From Paenibacillus cellulositrophicus (lineage in GTDB: Bacteria; Bacillota; Bacilli; Paenibacillales; Paenibacillaceae): a stretch of DNA of 64,000 bases. Of this stretch, positions 1 to 7,913 are shown piece by piece. The position numbers and the translations under genes are program-made. Location: the NCBI RefSeq assembly GCF_009363095.1, contig NZ_CP045296.1, forward strand, positions 248,001-312,000, written 5' to 3'. The notes beneath the pieces were generated by a model. The model saw nothing but the letters and a program-made list of their open reading frames with translations. It was not told the origin of the DNA and ran no database searches. Numbering within the stretch: position 1 is the stretch's first letter; the number at the start of each line of letters is the position of its first letter.

Positions 1-1
1 C

Positions 2-157
2 CTGCTGAATCCCGGAGGCGTCATGTCTTTCTGGAGTGCTTCGGCGTCTCCGGCATTTAAGGCGCTCCTCGATTCCCTTTTTGCCGGAGTGGAAGAAATC
101 CGCATTGAGCAGCCGCGGAACGTCGAGCCGGATGTGGTGTACATAGCCAAAACTTAA
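2..157 (+). CDS. C-terminal end of a spermidine synthase-like (SAM-dependent methyltransferase fold) protein, partial
   Basis: The window opens inside a gene. The last 51 codons are visible and end with TAA at 155-157. The visible segment has LLNPGGVMSFWSAS followed by PAFKALL, which resembles the last strands of spermidine synthase-like Rossmann-fold proteins, where a 'LxPGGV..(F/V)WSA' segment follows motif IV. The rest of the enzyme, including the SAM-binding loop, lies outside the window, so substrate and reaction cannot be judged. A plain class I methyltransferase is also possible. No terminator lies directly behind it. The next recognisable signal is a promoter-like pair at 193-221. Confidence 0.5.
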   Translation: MLNPGGVMSFWSASASPAFKALLDSLFAGVEEIRIEQPRNVEPDVVYIAKT

Positions 158-192
158 ACTAGTAATCGTGCAACGCTTTATGGAAAAAAAGG

Positions 193-221
193 TTGAATCG
201 GTGCCTGCGGTATGGTAAATT
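193..221 (+). promoter_or_regulatory. Probable sigma-A promoter for the vat-vgb leader transcript
   Basis: TTGAAT at 193-198 and TAAATT at 216-221 are separated by 17 bp. This would start transcription near 228, just ahead of the structured leader. Both boxes are imperfect, so this is a candidate based on spacing and position. Confidence 0.4.
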
Positions 222-227
222 AAGGGC

Positions 228-466
228 ATTCAAGTCATGAAAGGGTGACCTTAGGCCAATGATCTACTAATCCTATCCACACAAAACAATCGTTTGAAAC
301 GATGTTTAGGATAGGATTCGTGCGGGCTTTTTTAAGAACTCATGCCGGTGGGGCATTTGCTTCTTAAAATACGGGATCATGGCGCAGCCTCTTGACGAGA
401 GGATTCAGCGGATTTCCATGCGTATACAGCCTCCTGTCCTGAACATCGGGACAGGAGGCTTTTTTG
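228..466 (+). ncRNA. Structured leader RNA with short uORF and terminator (putative antibiotic-responsive attenuator of vat-vgb)
   Basis: Seen directly: (1) a 3-codon reading frame Met-Ile-Tyr-stop at 259-270 with the SD-like string AAAGGGTGA at 240-248; (2) a long hairpin with a perfect 10-bp outer stem, 269-278 against 309-318, and an inner stem 289-294/298-303; (3) a second hairpin 331-338/361-368 with inner stem 342-346/352-356; (4) a closed stem 369-373/421-425 plus 378-382/416-420 enclosing a small hairpin 388-392/398-402; (5) a strong terminator at 429-465. The 3' arm of hairpin 1 (308-316) can also pair with the terminator 5' arm (432-440) with one G-U pair. A ribosome stalled on the uORF would cover 269-278 and free that arm, giving antitermination. 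This mechanism is inferred by analogy with known uORF attenuators of vmlR and lmo0919. I did not recognise a known riboswitch class. Confidence 0.6.
429..466 (+). terminator. Intrinsic terminator inside the vat-vgb leader
   Basis: An 11-bp GC-rich stem (429-439 with 449-459) is followed by six T. It lies 63 bp before the vat start codon and not after a gene, so it can only act as an attenuator of vat-vgb or as the end of a small RNA. Confidence 0.85.
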
Positions 467-528
467 TGTGTCAATGAGGCGACAAAGACGCTATTAAATC
501 TGCTGAATGACCGAAAGGAGTGACTTGC

Positions 529-1194
529 ATGCCAGGTCCTAATCCGAACGCGAAGTACCCGATACCCGGGGACAACAATATGCAGTTTATCAAAAACGTG
601 ATCACGATGCCGAATTTGATCGCGGGAGATTATTCTTACTACTATGCGATCAATGGAGAGTCGTTTGAAGATCAGGTGTTATATCATTACGAATTTCTCG
701 ACACCAAGCTAATTATCGGCAAGTTTTGCTCGATTGCCGGAGAGGCGCGCTTTATGATGGATGGAGGCAACCATCGGATGGACGGCTCCACGTTTCCTTT
801 TAACATTTTCGGAAACGGCTGGGAAGCCCACACGCCAACACTAGATCAGCTTCCGATCAAAGGGGATACCGTTGTGGGAAACGACGTCTGGATCGGACGA
901 AGGGCAACGATCCTGCCGGGCGTGAAGATTGGCGACGGAGCGATCATCGCGGCCGAAGCCGTCGTGACAAGGGACGTCGAGCCTTACACCATCGTCGGCG
1001 GCAACCCCGCGAAGGAAATCCGCAAGCGCTACGCACCCGAGGTGATCGCCGAGCTGCTGGTGATCCGCTGGTGGGATCACGATATCGAAGAAATCGAGCG
1101 GTTCATGGGCGCCATCGCCAGCGGCGACATGGATCTGCTGCGGCAGATGGGCAGGCCGAAGCAAGAGGAAGGAGGAAGGGCGGATGAGAATTGA
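529..1194 (+). CDS. vat: Vat-family streptogramin A O-acetyltransferase
   Basis: Xenobiotic acetyltransferase (left-handed beta-helix, hexapeptide repeat family). Vat enzymes use acetyl-CoA to acetylate the hydroxyl of group A streptogramins in the cytoplasm. The 221-residue product has the family hallmarks: YPIPGDN near the N-terminus, IGKFCSI at 63-69, NHRMDGST at 81-88 with His82 at the position of the catalytic His of Vat enzymes, FGNGWE at 94-99, GNDVWIG and the hexapeptide-rich VKIGDGAIIAA. The length is normal for Vat (about 210-220). The ATG at 529 was chosen because GAAAGGAG (513-520) ends 8 bp upstream; a GTG at 520 overlaps that SD. The gene overlaps vgb by 11 bp, so the two should be co-expressed. 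A generic CatB-like acetyltransferase is less likely given the close match to Vat motifs. Confidence 0.9.
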   Translation: MPGPNPNAKYPIPGDNNMQFIKNVITMPNLIAGDYSYYYAINGESFEDQVLYHYEFLDTKLIIGKFCSIAGEARFMMDGGNHRMDGSTFPFNIFGNGWEAHTPTLDQLPIKGDTVVGNDVWIGRRATILPGVKIGDGAIIAAEAVVTRDVEPYTIVGGNPAKEIRKRYAPEVIAELLVIRWWDHDIEEIERFMGAIASGDMDLLRQMGRPKQEEGGRADEN

Positions 1195-2071
1195 AATAGA
1201 GGAATTTCCCTTGCCTTTGCCGGACTCTGGGCCGTACGGTATTGCGGCTGGCAGGGATGGGACCGTGTGGTTCACGGAGCAAAAAAGGAACCGGATCGGA
1301 GCCCGGAACGAGCGCGGCGAGTTTACCGCGTTTGAGGTGCCGACGCCCAATGCGGGGGTAATGTCGATCCTTTGCGACCGAAACGGGGATCTTTGGTTTA
1401 ACGAATATCATACCGGGCAAATCGGCCGGATGACGCCAGGTGGAGAGTTCAAGGAGTATAAGCTGCCGGACCCGGGCTGTGCACCGTTTGGTCTCGCTGA
1501 AGGGCCTGACGGGGCGATCTGGTTCACCGAGATGATGACCGGCCGGATCGGCAGGCTCAGCCCTGCGGGTGAAGTGACCGAGTACAAGCTTCCTCATGAG
1601 GGTGCTTTTCCATCTTTCATCACCACAGGCAGTGACGGGAAGCTGTGGTTTACGGAAAACCAAGGAAATCGGATCGGCACCATCGCACCGGACGGTTCAG
1701 TTACTCACTATGCGCTTCCAACGCCAGGTTCCGCACCGGTCGGAATTACGGCGGGGCCTGACGGCGCGCTGTGGTTTGTGCAGATCGCCGGGAATCGGGT
1801 CGGCAGAATCACGACGGACGGTGAGATAAGCGAGTATTCGCTGCCTACCGAAGGGGCGAAGCCTCACGCGATCACGTCCGGAATCGGCCAGGACCTTTGG
1901 TTCACGGAATGGGGGGCGAACCGGATCGGCCGCATCACCGTGGACGGTAAACTGACCGAATATAATATTCCGACACAGGGAGCGGAACCGCATGGCATCG
2001 CTGTGGCCGCAGACGGCACGGTGTGGTTTGCCGAAGAATGCAATCGGCTTGGACGATTGACGATCAAGTAG
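1184..2071 (+). CDS. vgb: Vgb-family streptogramin B lyase (virginiamycin B lyase)
   Basis: Vgb linearises group B streptogramins by a Mg-dependent elimination at the ester bond. The 295-residue product is built from about seven repeats of the type 'P.GI..G.DG.(L/V)WFTE...N.IGR', the seven-bladed propeller of this family. The residues known to be essential in staphylococcal Vgb are present at the same numbers: His228 (KPHAI), Glu268 and His270 (AEPHG) and Glu284 (WFAEE). The length matches the family. The start ATG lies inside the end of vat, with a GGAGGAAGGG-type SD inside the vat coding sequence, so translation is coupled. Paired vat and vgb genes cover both components of a streptogramin mixture. 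Such pairs are known in environmental Paenibacillus, so this is probably an intrinsic resistance unit and not a recent import. Confidence 0.92.
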   Translation: MRIEIEEFPLPLPDSGPYGIAAGRDGTVWFTEQKRNRIGARNERGEFTAFEVPTPNAGVMSILCDRNGDLWFNEYHTGQIGRMTPGGEFKEYKLPDPGCAPFGLAEGPDGAIWFTEMMTGRIGRLSPAGEVTEYKLPHEGAFPSFITTGSDGKLWFTENQGNRIGTIAPDGSVTHYALPTPGSAPVGITAGPDGALWFVQIAGNRVGRITTDGEISEYSLPTEGAKPHAITSGIGQDLWFTEWGANRIGRITVDGKLTEYNIPTQGAEPHGIAVAADGTVWFAEECNRLGRLTIK

Positions 2072-2087
2072 AGAGTGCGAAGCAAAA

Positions 2088-2119
2088 GTCTCAGGATCAT
2101 CCGTGACCTGAGGCTTTTT
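2088..2119 (+). terminator. Intrinsic terminator after vgb
   Basis: CTCAGG (2090-2095) pairs with CCTGAG (2107-2112), extended by an inner TCA/TGA, and is followed by five T. The rest of the 2072-2383 gap holds AT-rich DNA with a weak promoter-like pair (TTGTAA 2221-2226, TAAATA 2244-2249) and a 7-bp inverted repeat 2273-2279/2303-2309. No gene was seen there. Confidence 0.75.
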
Positions 2120-2383
2120 GGTATGAAAATGACATATCTTTTTCTGTCCGTCTATTCGGAACAATGGACTAAGTGGATGCTCCGCGAGTACTAATTTTTT
2201 AACTATTTTTGTCGAAAGCCTTGTAAAGCAATATTAGATATATTAAATATAGATTGTATAACAGCAATGGAGAACCTCGATTCCGTTCGGCGTTCAGCAT
2301 GGCGAGGTTTCAAATACGGGCCGGGAGTAGGGTGTTTCTTTCAATTGCCAACCAAATCAGCGTAAAGTTGAGGTGTATTGTTC

Positions 2384-4453
2384 ATGCTTCGAAAGTTCAC
2401 CACGGTTTGTCTCGCTGCGGTCTGTGCGCTGTCCATCTCCATGGGCGCGTCCGCCGAACCGGCGGCAAACCCCTCATCCTCATCCAGCGGCATCAAATGG
2501 CCGGAATCGCAAGCGCTTCCAAGCTTTGCTAAGGTGAAGCATCTGGACGTTGCGGACGTTTATGACGCCCCCGGAGACGTCAAGATCATGCTGGCGACCC
2601 TGCAGGGCATCGTCAACCGAAACCAGCCTCGAATCTATTTGCTGGAGAGTCAGGAAGAAGGCAAAATGACTTGGCTGAACGATCTCAAGGTGCCTTATAC
2701 GGTGCATGACGATCCTTGGGAACTGGTAAGCGATTTTAAAAAAGAAGTGAAGGGAATCATCGTCTACGATCCGAAAGTGCCGGACAGCATTAACGTGGCG
2801 ACAACGCTTGCCGGGCTGAAGGATGCGGTGGTCGCCAGCCCGGAGCTCAGCGCTAAGCTGACAGCGGCTCCTTATGGCCTGAAAGTGCTCGATGATTTGC
2901 AGGGCAAGTTTAAGGATAAATTGGATGCCTACACCTGGCAGTACGAAAATTTGTGGAAGCAGACGACGCACCGGATGCTGATCGGGCTGAGCCCGGATAC
3001 GTCAGTGAAGCTGCCTCCGGGACTCCCGCAGTCGTTCAAAGTGGTGGCTGAGGAGAAGACGCAGGAACGGGATGCGAAGAACCGCAAGATCTACGACCTG
3101 GATTTGACGTCTTTCCTGGGTACGGATGCGGTATACCTCCGCTTTGAGGATGCGTTCCAGCAGGACGGATGGGGATCGGCCGTTCATGAAGTGACCGTGA
3201 AGGCTGATGGTCAGACGATCGCCCAGTTTGTGCCCGGAACCGATGACGAGAAGCCTTTCCTGTACGACGCCCAAGGCTCGCAGCTTTCCGCCGGCAGCGG
3301 AGGACACCGGTTCGCAGACAACGGGCGGTACTTTGTCTACGAATTTAAAGTACCTGCTGGCACGAAGTCGTTGACCGCTTCGGTGGACATGTGGAACCAA
3401 TTTAAGGTGCTTGCGGGCAACGAAGCTCCGCCTTCATCGGAACAGAAAGAGCCGTACGGCTATCTCCGCGATTATGCGGTCGCCAACAAGGCGATGGTAT
3501 TCTGGCTGGGCACCAATACGCCTGAGCAAAAGGCATTGTTTGATAAGATCCTTGCCGATGTTCCTGCAGGAACACCATACCTCGGCTGGTTCAGCAACGA
3601 TACCGAAGGCGAATTCAACGGGGTAGAGCTGTTGTCGAACCACAGTATCTACGTTCTTGCTGCCGACTGGTTCAGTAATCTGACCGTATTTTCCGGTACG
3701 GAGAACAAAGGCCAAGGGCCGCTTCCGTCCGACAAGGTCAAGACACCAAAGCTCGAAAATAAAATTTATGTGACGTACACCTTCAGCGAAGGCGACAACT
3801 TCCAGTACAACCAGCACCGGATGCGCAATTTGTGGGATGATCCGAACCGCGGCAAAGTGCCGATCAACTGGACGTCCAGTCCGATGCTGTACGACGGGGC
3901 GCCGGCTATGCTGAACTACTACAGAAGCACGGCTACGGCGAACGACCAGCTGATCGCTGGACCTTCCGGCGGCGGGTACTTCTACCCGAACGCTTGGCCG
4001 GAGAAGACGCTGCCTGCATTCCTGAAGAAGACTTCCTCATACCTGAAAAAGACCGGAATGACCGTACCCTACGTACTGAACCGCGTTGCGAACCAAAACG
4101 TTCCGCTCAGCGACTCGGTCGTCAAAGCTTATGAGGACAATTACCGTCCAAACGGACTGCTCCTGAGCTGGGAAGATCATTTCGGTGTGGAAATCCTGAA
4201 TGGAAACCTGCCTGTATCGACGATCCAGGGCATTAGTACCGTACAGGACGGACAAAAGATTCTGGCGGACGCCAAAGCAAAGTGGGATGGCAAATCTCCG
4301 CTGTTCGTATCCCTCGGACTGCTGGCCTGGAATATGACGCCGACCGATGTGGTGAAGCTGACGGATTCGCTCGGACCGGAATACCAGCCGGTGCTAGCCG
4401 ACCAATACTTCTCCCTCATTCGGGAGGCGAATGATCTGCCAAAAAAGCCGTAA
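2384..4453 (+). CDS. Secreted GxGYxYP domain protein (putative carbohydrate-active protein)
   Basis: A 689-residue protein with a Sec signal peptide: LRK, a hydrophobic core and a predicted cleavage after GASA near residue 24. The motif GGGYFYP near residue 527, within a GPSGGGYFYPNAWPE context, is the signature of the GxGYxYP family (N- and C-terminal domains found together in Bacteroidetes and Paenibacillus proteins). These proteins are thought to act on carbohydrates, but no activity is firmly established. Residues about 190-330 form an inserted beta-rich segment. The ATG at 2384 was chosen because GAGGTG at 2370-2375 is 8 bp upstream; the in-frame TTG at 2378 is too close to it. The gene is monocistronic, with terminators on both sides. 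The product is probably exported and acts outside the cell; its substrate is unknown. Confidence 0.75.
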   Translation: MLRKFTTVCLAAVCALSISMGASAEPAANPSSSSSGIKWPESQALPSFAKVKHLDVADVYDAPGDVKIMLATLQGIVNRNQPRIYLLESQEEGKMTWLNDLKVPYTVHDDPWELVSDFKKEVKGIIVYDPKVPDSINVATTLAGLKDAVVASPELSAKLTAAPYGLKVLDDLQGKFKDKLDAYTWQYENLWKQTTHRMLIGLSPDTSVKLPPGLPQSFKVVAEEKTQERDAKNRKIYDLDLTSFLGTDAVYLRFEDAFQQDGWGSAVHEVTVKADGQTIAQFVPGTDDEKPFLYDAQGSQLSAGSGGHRFADNGRYFVYEFKVPAGTKSLTASVDMWNQFKVLAGNEAPPSSEQKEPYGYLRDYAVANKAMVFWLGTNTPEQKALFDKILADVPAGTPYLGWFSNDTEGEFNGVELLSNHSIYVLAADWFSNLTVFSGTENKGQGPLPSDKVKTPKLENKIYVTYTFSEGDNFQYNQHRMRNLWDDPNRGKVPINWTSSPMLYDGAPAMLNYYRSTATANDQLIAGPSGGGYFYPNAWPEKTLPAFLKKTSSYLKKTGMTVPYVLNRVANQNVPLSDSVVKAYEDNYRPNGLLLSWEDHFGVEILNGNLPVSTIQGISTVQDGQKILADAKAKWDGKSPLFVSLGLLAWNMTPTDVVKLTDSLGPEYQPVLADQYFSLIREANDLPKKP

Positions 4454-4469
4454 ATCAAGGACAATAATA

Positions 4470-4505
4470 AAAGCGGTCAACGCGAAAAGGCGTTGGCCGC
4501 TTTTG
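4470..4505 (+). terminator. Intrinsic terminator after the GxGYxYP gene
   Basis: A 13-bp stem (AAGCGGTCAACGC at 4471-4483 with its complement at 4490-4502, one G-U pair) with a GAAAAG loop and a following T-run. Confidence 0.85.
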
Positions 4506-4538
4506 GCATCTTATCAGAGAAAAAACTCAATATACCCA

Positions 4539-4600
4539 TTGACAAAGGATCCAGGAATCCATTATCTTTATGATTAAAGATGAGTGAGTAACTCACTCAT
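4539..4600 (+). promoter_or_regulatory. Promoter with 21-bp perfect palindromic operator
   Basis: TTGACA at 4539-4544 is a consensus -35. TATCTT at 4563-4568 can serve as -10 (18-bp spacer). Directly downstream, ATGAGTGAGT (4580-4589), one A, then ACTCACTCAT (4591-4600) form a perfect palindrome covering the transcription start. A dimeric repressor bound here would block transcription. The TetR-family gene that follows the hydrolase is the obvious candidate. Confidence 0.7.
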
Positions 4601-4625
4601 TATAAAATGAAAGCGGGGAATTCAT

Positions 4626-5669
4626 ATGAGCAATGCTTTGGTTCAAATTGTGATGCGGAAAAGAAATCAACAGGAAAATGCGCGGCTGCTTCGTATAACA
4701 GCTTCCGAAGGAATCGCTGAATCCGGCTTTGTACGTATTGGCGGGATTGAACAATGGGTGACCATCCGGGGGGAAAACCGGCGCAATCCGGTGCTGCTGT
4801 TTATTCATGGAGGGCCGGGATCGGTGTACTCCATCTTCAGTCCACTGCTGCGTTCCTGGGAGAAGGATTTTACGATCGTGCAGTGGGATCAGCGGGGAGC
4901 AGGAAAGACCTTCCGGCGCAACGGCAAACAAGGCAGCGGATCGTTGACCTTCGACCGGTTGGCGAAGGATGGGATCGAGTTATCCGAATATCTATGCGGC
5001 AAGCTTCAGCAGACAAAGCTAATTCTGGTTGGCAGTTCGGCGGGCAGCCTTACCGGCATCATGATGGCTGCGCGACGCCCGGATTTATACCACGCTTATA
5101 TAGGGACGGATCAGAACGCCCCCGATCCCGAACACGTTGGGCATGGATTGCTGCTGGAGGCATTCCGAGCTACGGGCAGCAAGAAGGGAGCCGAGCTGCT
5201 CGAGCGTATGGGGACCGATCCTTCTACTTGGAACAGCAGGGATGTCGATACACGCAACCGGCTTATGGTGAAGGCAATACGTGGTGTCCCCAATATGATC
5301 ACGGATTTGATCATGCCGTCGATGATGTCATCTCCGGAACATTCGATGAAGGATATGTCGGATCTGTTTAAAGGGATGAAGTTTTCCGCTGAGGCTCTTC
5401 ATGAAGACATGGTCCGTTTTGATTTTGATAAGATCGGATACCGCTTCGAGCTGCCTGTGTTTATTGTTCAAGGGGATTCGGACTTTATTACACCCACGGC
5501 AACGGCCAAAGCGTATTACGGCCGCATCGATGCCCCATACAAAGAGTTTGTGCTCATCCATCAGGCTGGCCATTTGGCGTGCTTTTCCCGGCCGAAACAG
5601 TTTTACGCATTTCTTCTGAATAAAGTACTCCCCTTGGCGGTGGCTGGGGAAATGAAGCAAGCACGGTGA
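4626..5669 (+). CDS. Alpha/beta hydrolase, proline iminopeptidase-like (peptidase S33 type)
   Basis: A 347-residue cytoplasmic protein with the S33 pattern HGGPG at 61-65 (oxyanion hole), QWDQRGAGKT at 87-95 and the nucleophile elbow GSSAG at 136-140 (Ser138). An Asp in VQGDSDFITP and a His in HQAGHLA complete the triad. Family members cleave N-terminal proline or hydrolyse small esters and lactones; the sequence does not tell which. The usual elbow GGSWGS of true prolyl aminopeptidases is replaced by VGSSAGS, so another small substrate is quite possible. ATG 4626 has an AAGCGGGG-type SD. The gene sits behind a palindromic operator and is followed 65 bp later by a TetR gene, so it is probably induced by a ligand, perhaps its own substrate. 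Confidence 0.8.
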   Translation: MSNALVQIVMRKRNQQENARLLRITASEGIAESGFVRIGGIEQWVTIRGENRRNPVLLFIHGGPGSVYSIFSPLLRSWEKDFTIVQWDQRGAGKTFRRNGKQGSGSLTFDRLAKDGIELSEYLCGKLQQTKLILVGSSAGSLTGIMMAARRPDLYHAYIGTDQNAPDPEHVGHGLLLEAFRATGSKKGAELLERMGTDPSTWNSRDVDTRNRLMVKAIRGVPNMITDLIMPSMMSSPEHSMKDMSDLFKGMKFSAEALHEDMVRFDFDKIGYRFELPVFIVQGDSDFITPTATAKAYYGRIDAPYKEFVLIHQAGHLACFSRPKQFYAFLLNKVLPLAVAGEMKQAR

Positions 5670-5734
5670 TCCAAAAGGAACGTCATGGTACAATAGGGAT
5701 ACATTATTTTTGAGAGATTGGAGTTCGGAGTCTA

Positions 5735-6325
5735 TTGTCACCATTAAACAAGGAACAGCTGGCCCATATCCGGGATGAGAGGAAAAATCAAATCAAGCAG
5801 GCCGCGACAAAGCTTTTTGCCCGCAGCGGCTTTACAGGAACAAAGACCAGCATGATCGCGGCGGAAGCCGGCGTCAGCGAGGGGCTGATTTATCGTTATT
5901 TCACGTCCAAGGATGAGCTGTTTACCAGCATTGTCCAGGAGCTGATGGAGGAAGGGCGGAGAGAGACGGGGAATGTGCCGAGCCTGCCGGGCACGCCATA
6001 TGAGCAGATTCAAGCGCTGACGGAAAATATGCTCAGCGAGAACAAATTCGCTTTTATGCTCATTCTCCGTGCCGTCCGCAGCCTTGACGCCATTCCCAAG
6101 GACGCCGCAGAGATTCTGAAGGAGCACTCGGCGGATGCCATGATCGAGCCGCTGATTCCTTTGTTCGTGCAGGGGCAGGAAGCCGGGGAGTTTGCCGAAG
6201 GCGATCCTCGCGAGCTGCTCCACTGGTATTTTTACATCGTGAACGCCTTGATCGTCGAGGAAGCGGATGAGAAGCCGTATGGAACACCGTCGGCGGAAAT
6301 GCTGATGAGGATGCTGAAAAGGTGA
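5735..6325 (+). CDS. TetR/AcrR family transcriptional regulator
   Basis: A 196-residue repressor-like protein. Residues about 18-62 form the TetR helix-turn-helix: AATKLFARSGFTGTKTSMIAAEAGVSEGLIYRYFTSKDEL pattern elements such as TSMIAAEAGVSEG and YRYF are clear. The remainder is the variable helical ligand domain. The start is TTG at 5735: the frame upstream meets a stop at 5711 with no ATG or GTG, and CGGAG (5726-5730) lies just before it. It is transcribed in the same direction as the preceding hydrolase. The palindrome at 4580-4600 upstream of that gene is the likely target, which would make this a repressor of its own operon. Confidence 0.85.
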   Translation: MSPLNKEQLAHIRDERKNQIKQAATKLFARSGFTGTKTSMIAAEAGVSEGLIYRYFTSKDELFTSIVQELMEEGRRETGNVPSLPGTPYEQIQALTENMLSENKFAFMLILRAVRSLDAIPKDAAEILKEHSADAMIEPLIPLFVQGQEAGEFAEGDPRELLHWYFYIVNALIVEEADEKPYGTPSAEMLMRMLKR

Positions 6326-6332
6326 TGACGGC

Positions 6333-6368
6333 AAACGGCCGGTCAGGATGACTCCTGATCGGCCGTTT
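6333..6368 (+). terminator. Intrinsic terminator after the TetR gene
   Basis: AAACGGCCG and CGGCCGTTT bracket an inner TCAGGA/TCCTGA stem and end in TTTT. It lies between convergent genes and may also serve the minus-strand gene that ends at 6407. Confidence 0.85.
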
Positions 6369-6406
6369 TGATTGTGTGATTTTATGCAAAAACAGTTGGA
6401 TAGAGC

Positions 6407-7654
6407 TTATTCCGTATCAACGAAGAAATTCCGGCTGCCGATTTGAACATCCTGAATATTTGGTTTTCCATCTTTGCCGGTGTGGATAAAAAAGACGTAA
6501 CGTTCAACTGTACCGCCAGTAAACTTGAGGGTAATCGTATTGCCCGAAATGCTGTACGTTCCCGTTCCGCTAGACCCCGCGGAGGTATTGGTTGTTCCGG
6601 AACCAGCCTCCTGTGTACCAAGGGTGAAGTTGTCTGCTTTGAACGTACCGTCGGTTTGGAAGGTCAATCGTTCCTCCCATGCCGAGGAAGCCGAATTTAC
6701 TCCAGCCATTCCCGAATAACCCCTATACACGTAACTGCCGCTTAGTTTAAGGTTGGACGCAACCGGCGTTACTTTCACGAGAAGCACATCGTCAATGTAC
6801 AGGTTTCCTAAGGACGATACCCGAATGGTATGGTTAGTTCCGTTACCCAAAACCAACTTACCTTTGGTGATGGAGTAATCGCTGCACGAAAGCTTCGAGC
6901 AGTCGATGGTTTCAGGGCCTCCGGTAGCCGGCTCGCCGATGACAACCTTTTTACCGGAAAGGAAGGTGTAATAATCCCAGCAAGCTCCTCCGCATTCATA
7001 ACCGCCTGGGTCCAAGCGCATGCCGACATACATTCCCTGAAGCTTATCAAGCTGTACCGGTACGGCCGGTGCTGATTCTTCGCCGTCGTTTTCCGTTGGT
7101 TCCGTGCCAGTCGGCGGATTTGCTGTCGTATCTCCAGAGTGCGCAAGAATCTCCGCCGCCTGTTCTTTGGTCAGTCCAAGCTGTTTCAGCATTTGTTCCG
7201 AAAATATTGTGATTTCGCGATTTTTGGCATCCCATACGACAAATCCGCCAGTCGCCTCGCCGACAAATCTTAGAGGTACAAGCGTGTTACCGCGGACGCT
7301 CCGCGCCGGTTTATCCAGGGATACTTTTTTTTCGTTCACAGTAGCTTCCTTGCTGTTTAGCTGCAGGGTAAAAGACAGCGAATCTTTCTGGCCTGTGATG
7401 GTTTGATTACGCGGGTCCCAGTTCAGGGAAATTCCCATCGACTCGAACAATGGGCGCATTTGCACCAAGGTAGTTCCCCCATCCACCAATGGGTCCACTG
7501 AAAAGTTGACCCACTTTGTATCCACGGCGACTTTGATCGGTGAGGCGGATTCGGCATGAGCCGATGTGCCACTCCAAATCCCCGTCAAGAGCAAGCAAAT
7601 GAACGCCATGATGAGCGCAGCTGCTCCGGTTTTTGATTTTACGGCTTGAATCAT
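6407..7654 (-). CDS. Secreted protein with copper amine oxidase N-terminal (stalk) domain
   Basis: A 415-residue exported protein. It starts with a signal peptide (KSKTGAAALIMAFICLLL core, cleavage near SAHA). Residues about 35-150 match the copper amine oxidase N-terminal/'stalk' domain common in Paenibacillus surface proteins: TTLVQMRPLFESMGISLNWD and TLVPLRFVGEATGGFVVWD with the typical paired beta modules. The rest is beta-rich and Gly/Ser/Thr-rich with no recognised catalytic domain. No copper amine oxidase catalytic part is present. ATG 7654 was chosen because AAAGGAG ends 8 bp upstream on the minus strand. The stalk domain probably binds cell wall or partner proteins; the function of the C-terminal part is unknown. 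Confidence 0.7.
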   Translation of the reverse strand: MIQAVKSKTGAAALIMAFICLLLTGIWSGTSAHAESASPIKVAVDTKWVNFSVDPLVDGGTTLVQMRPLFESMGISLNWDPRNQTITGQKDSLSFTLQLNSKEATVNEKKVSLDKPARSVRGNTLVPLRFVGEATGGFVVWDAKNREITIFSEQMLKQLGLTKEQAAEILAHSGDTTANPPTGTEPTENDGEESAPAVPVQLDKLQGMYVGMRLDPGGYECGGACWDYYTFLSGKKVVIGEPATGGPETIDCSKLSCSDYSITKGKLVLGNGTNHTIRVSSLGNLYIDDVLLVKVTPVASNLKLSGSYVYRGYSGMAGVNSASSAWEERLTFQTDGTFKADNFTLGTQEAGSGTTNTSAGSSGTGTYSISGNTITLKFTGGTVERYVFFIHTGKDGKPNIQDVQIGSRNFFVDTE

Positions 7655-7913
7655 CTTTCTTCTCCTTTTCCCAAATATGTTACAGATACGACATTTCGGC
7701 GACGACAACCATGTGTATGTGTAAAATGGCCGATTATTCCCGGACGCTTCCGATTATAGTTCGATTTGGATGTGCAAGTGAGGACCATAGTTCCTTTTTT
7801 TTACATATACGTTATAGGTCGAAAAGAAGAAAAAAATTTGCATATCTGCACACGGTTTGCCACGGTTGCTGAAGTTACCAGATGTTGATTTCTACTGGGG
7901 ATAAAAAATGCTG

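Noticed and set aside
228..466. A known riboswitch (purine, SAM, FMN, ydaO-type)
   Set aside because: No class-defining core sequence could be matched by eye. Only stems and a terminator are certain.
1184..2071. Repetitive segments in vgb as a possible repeat array
   Set aside because: They encode the propeller blades of Vgb. The period follows protein blades of about 42 residues and not a CRISPR or tandem repeat.
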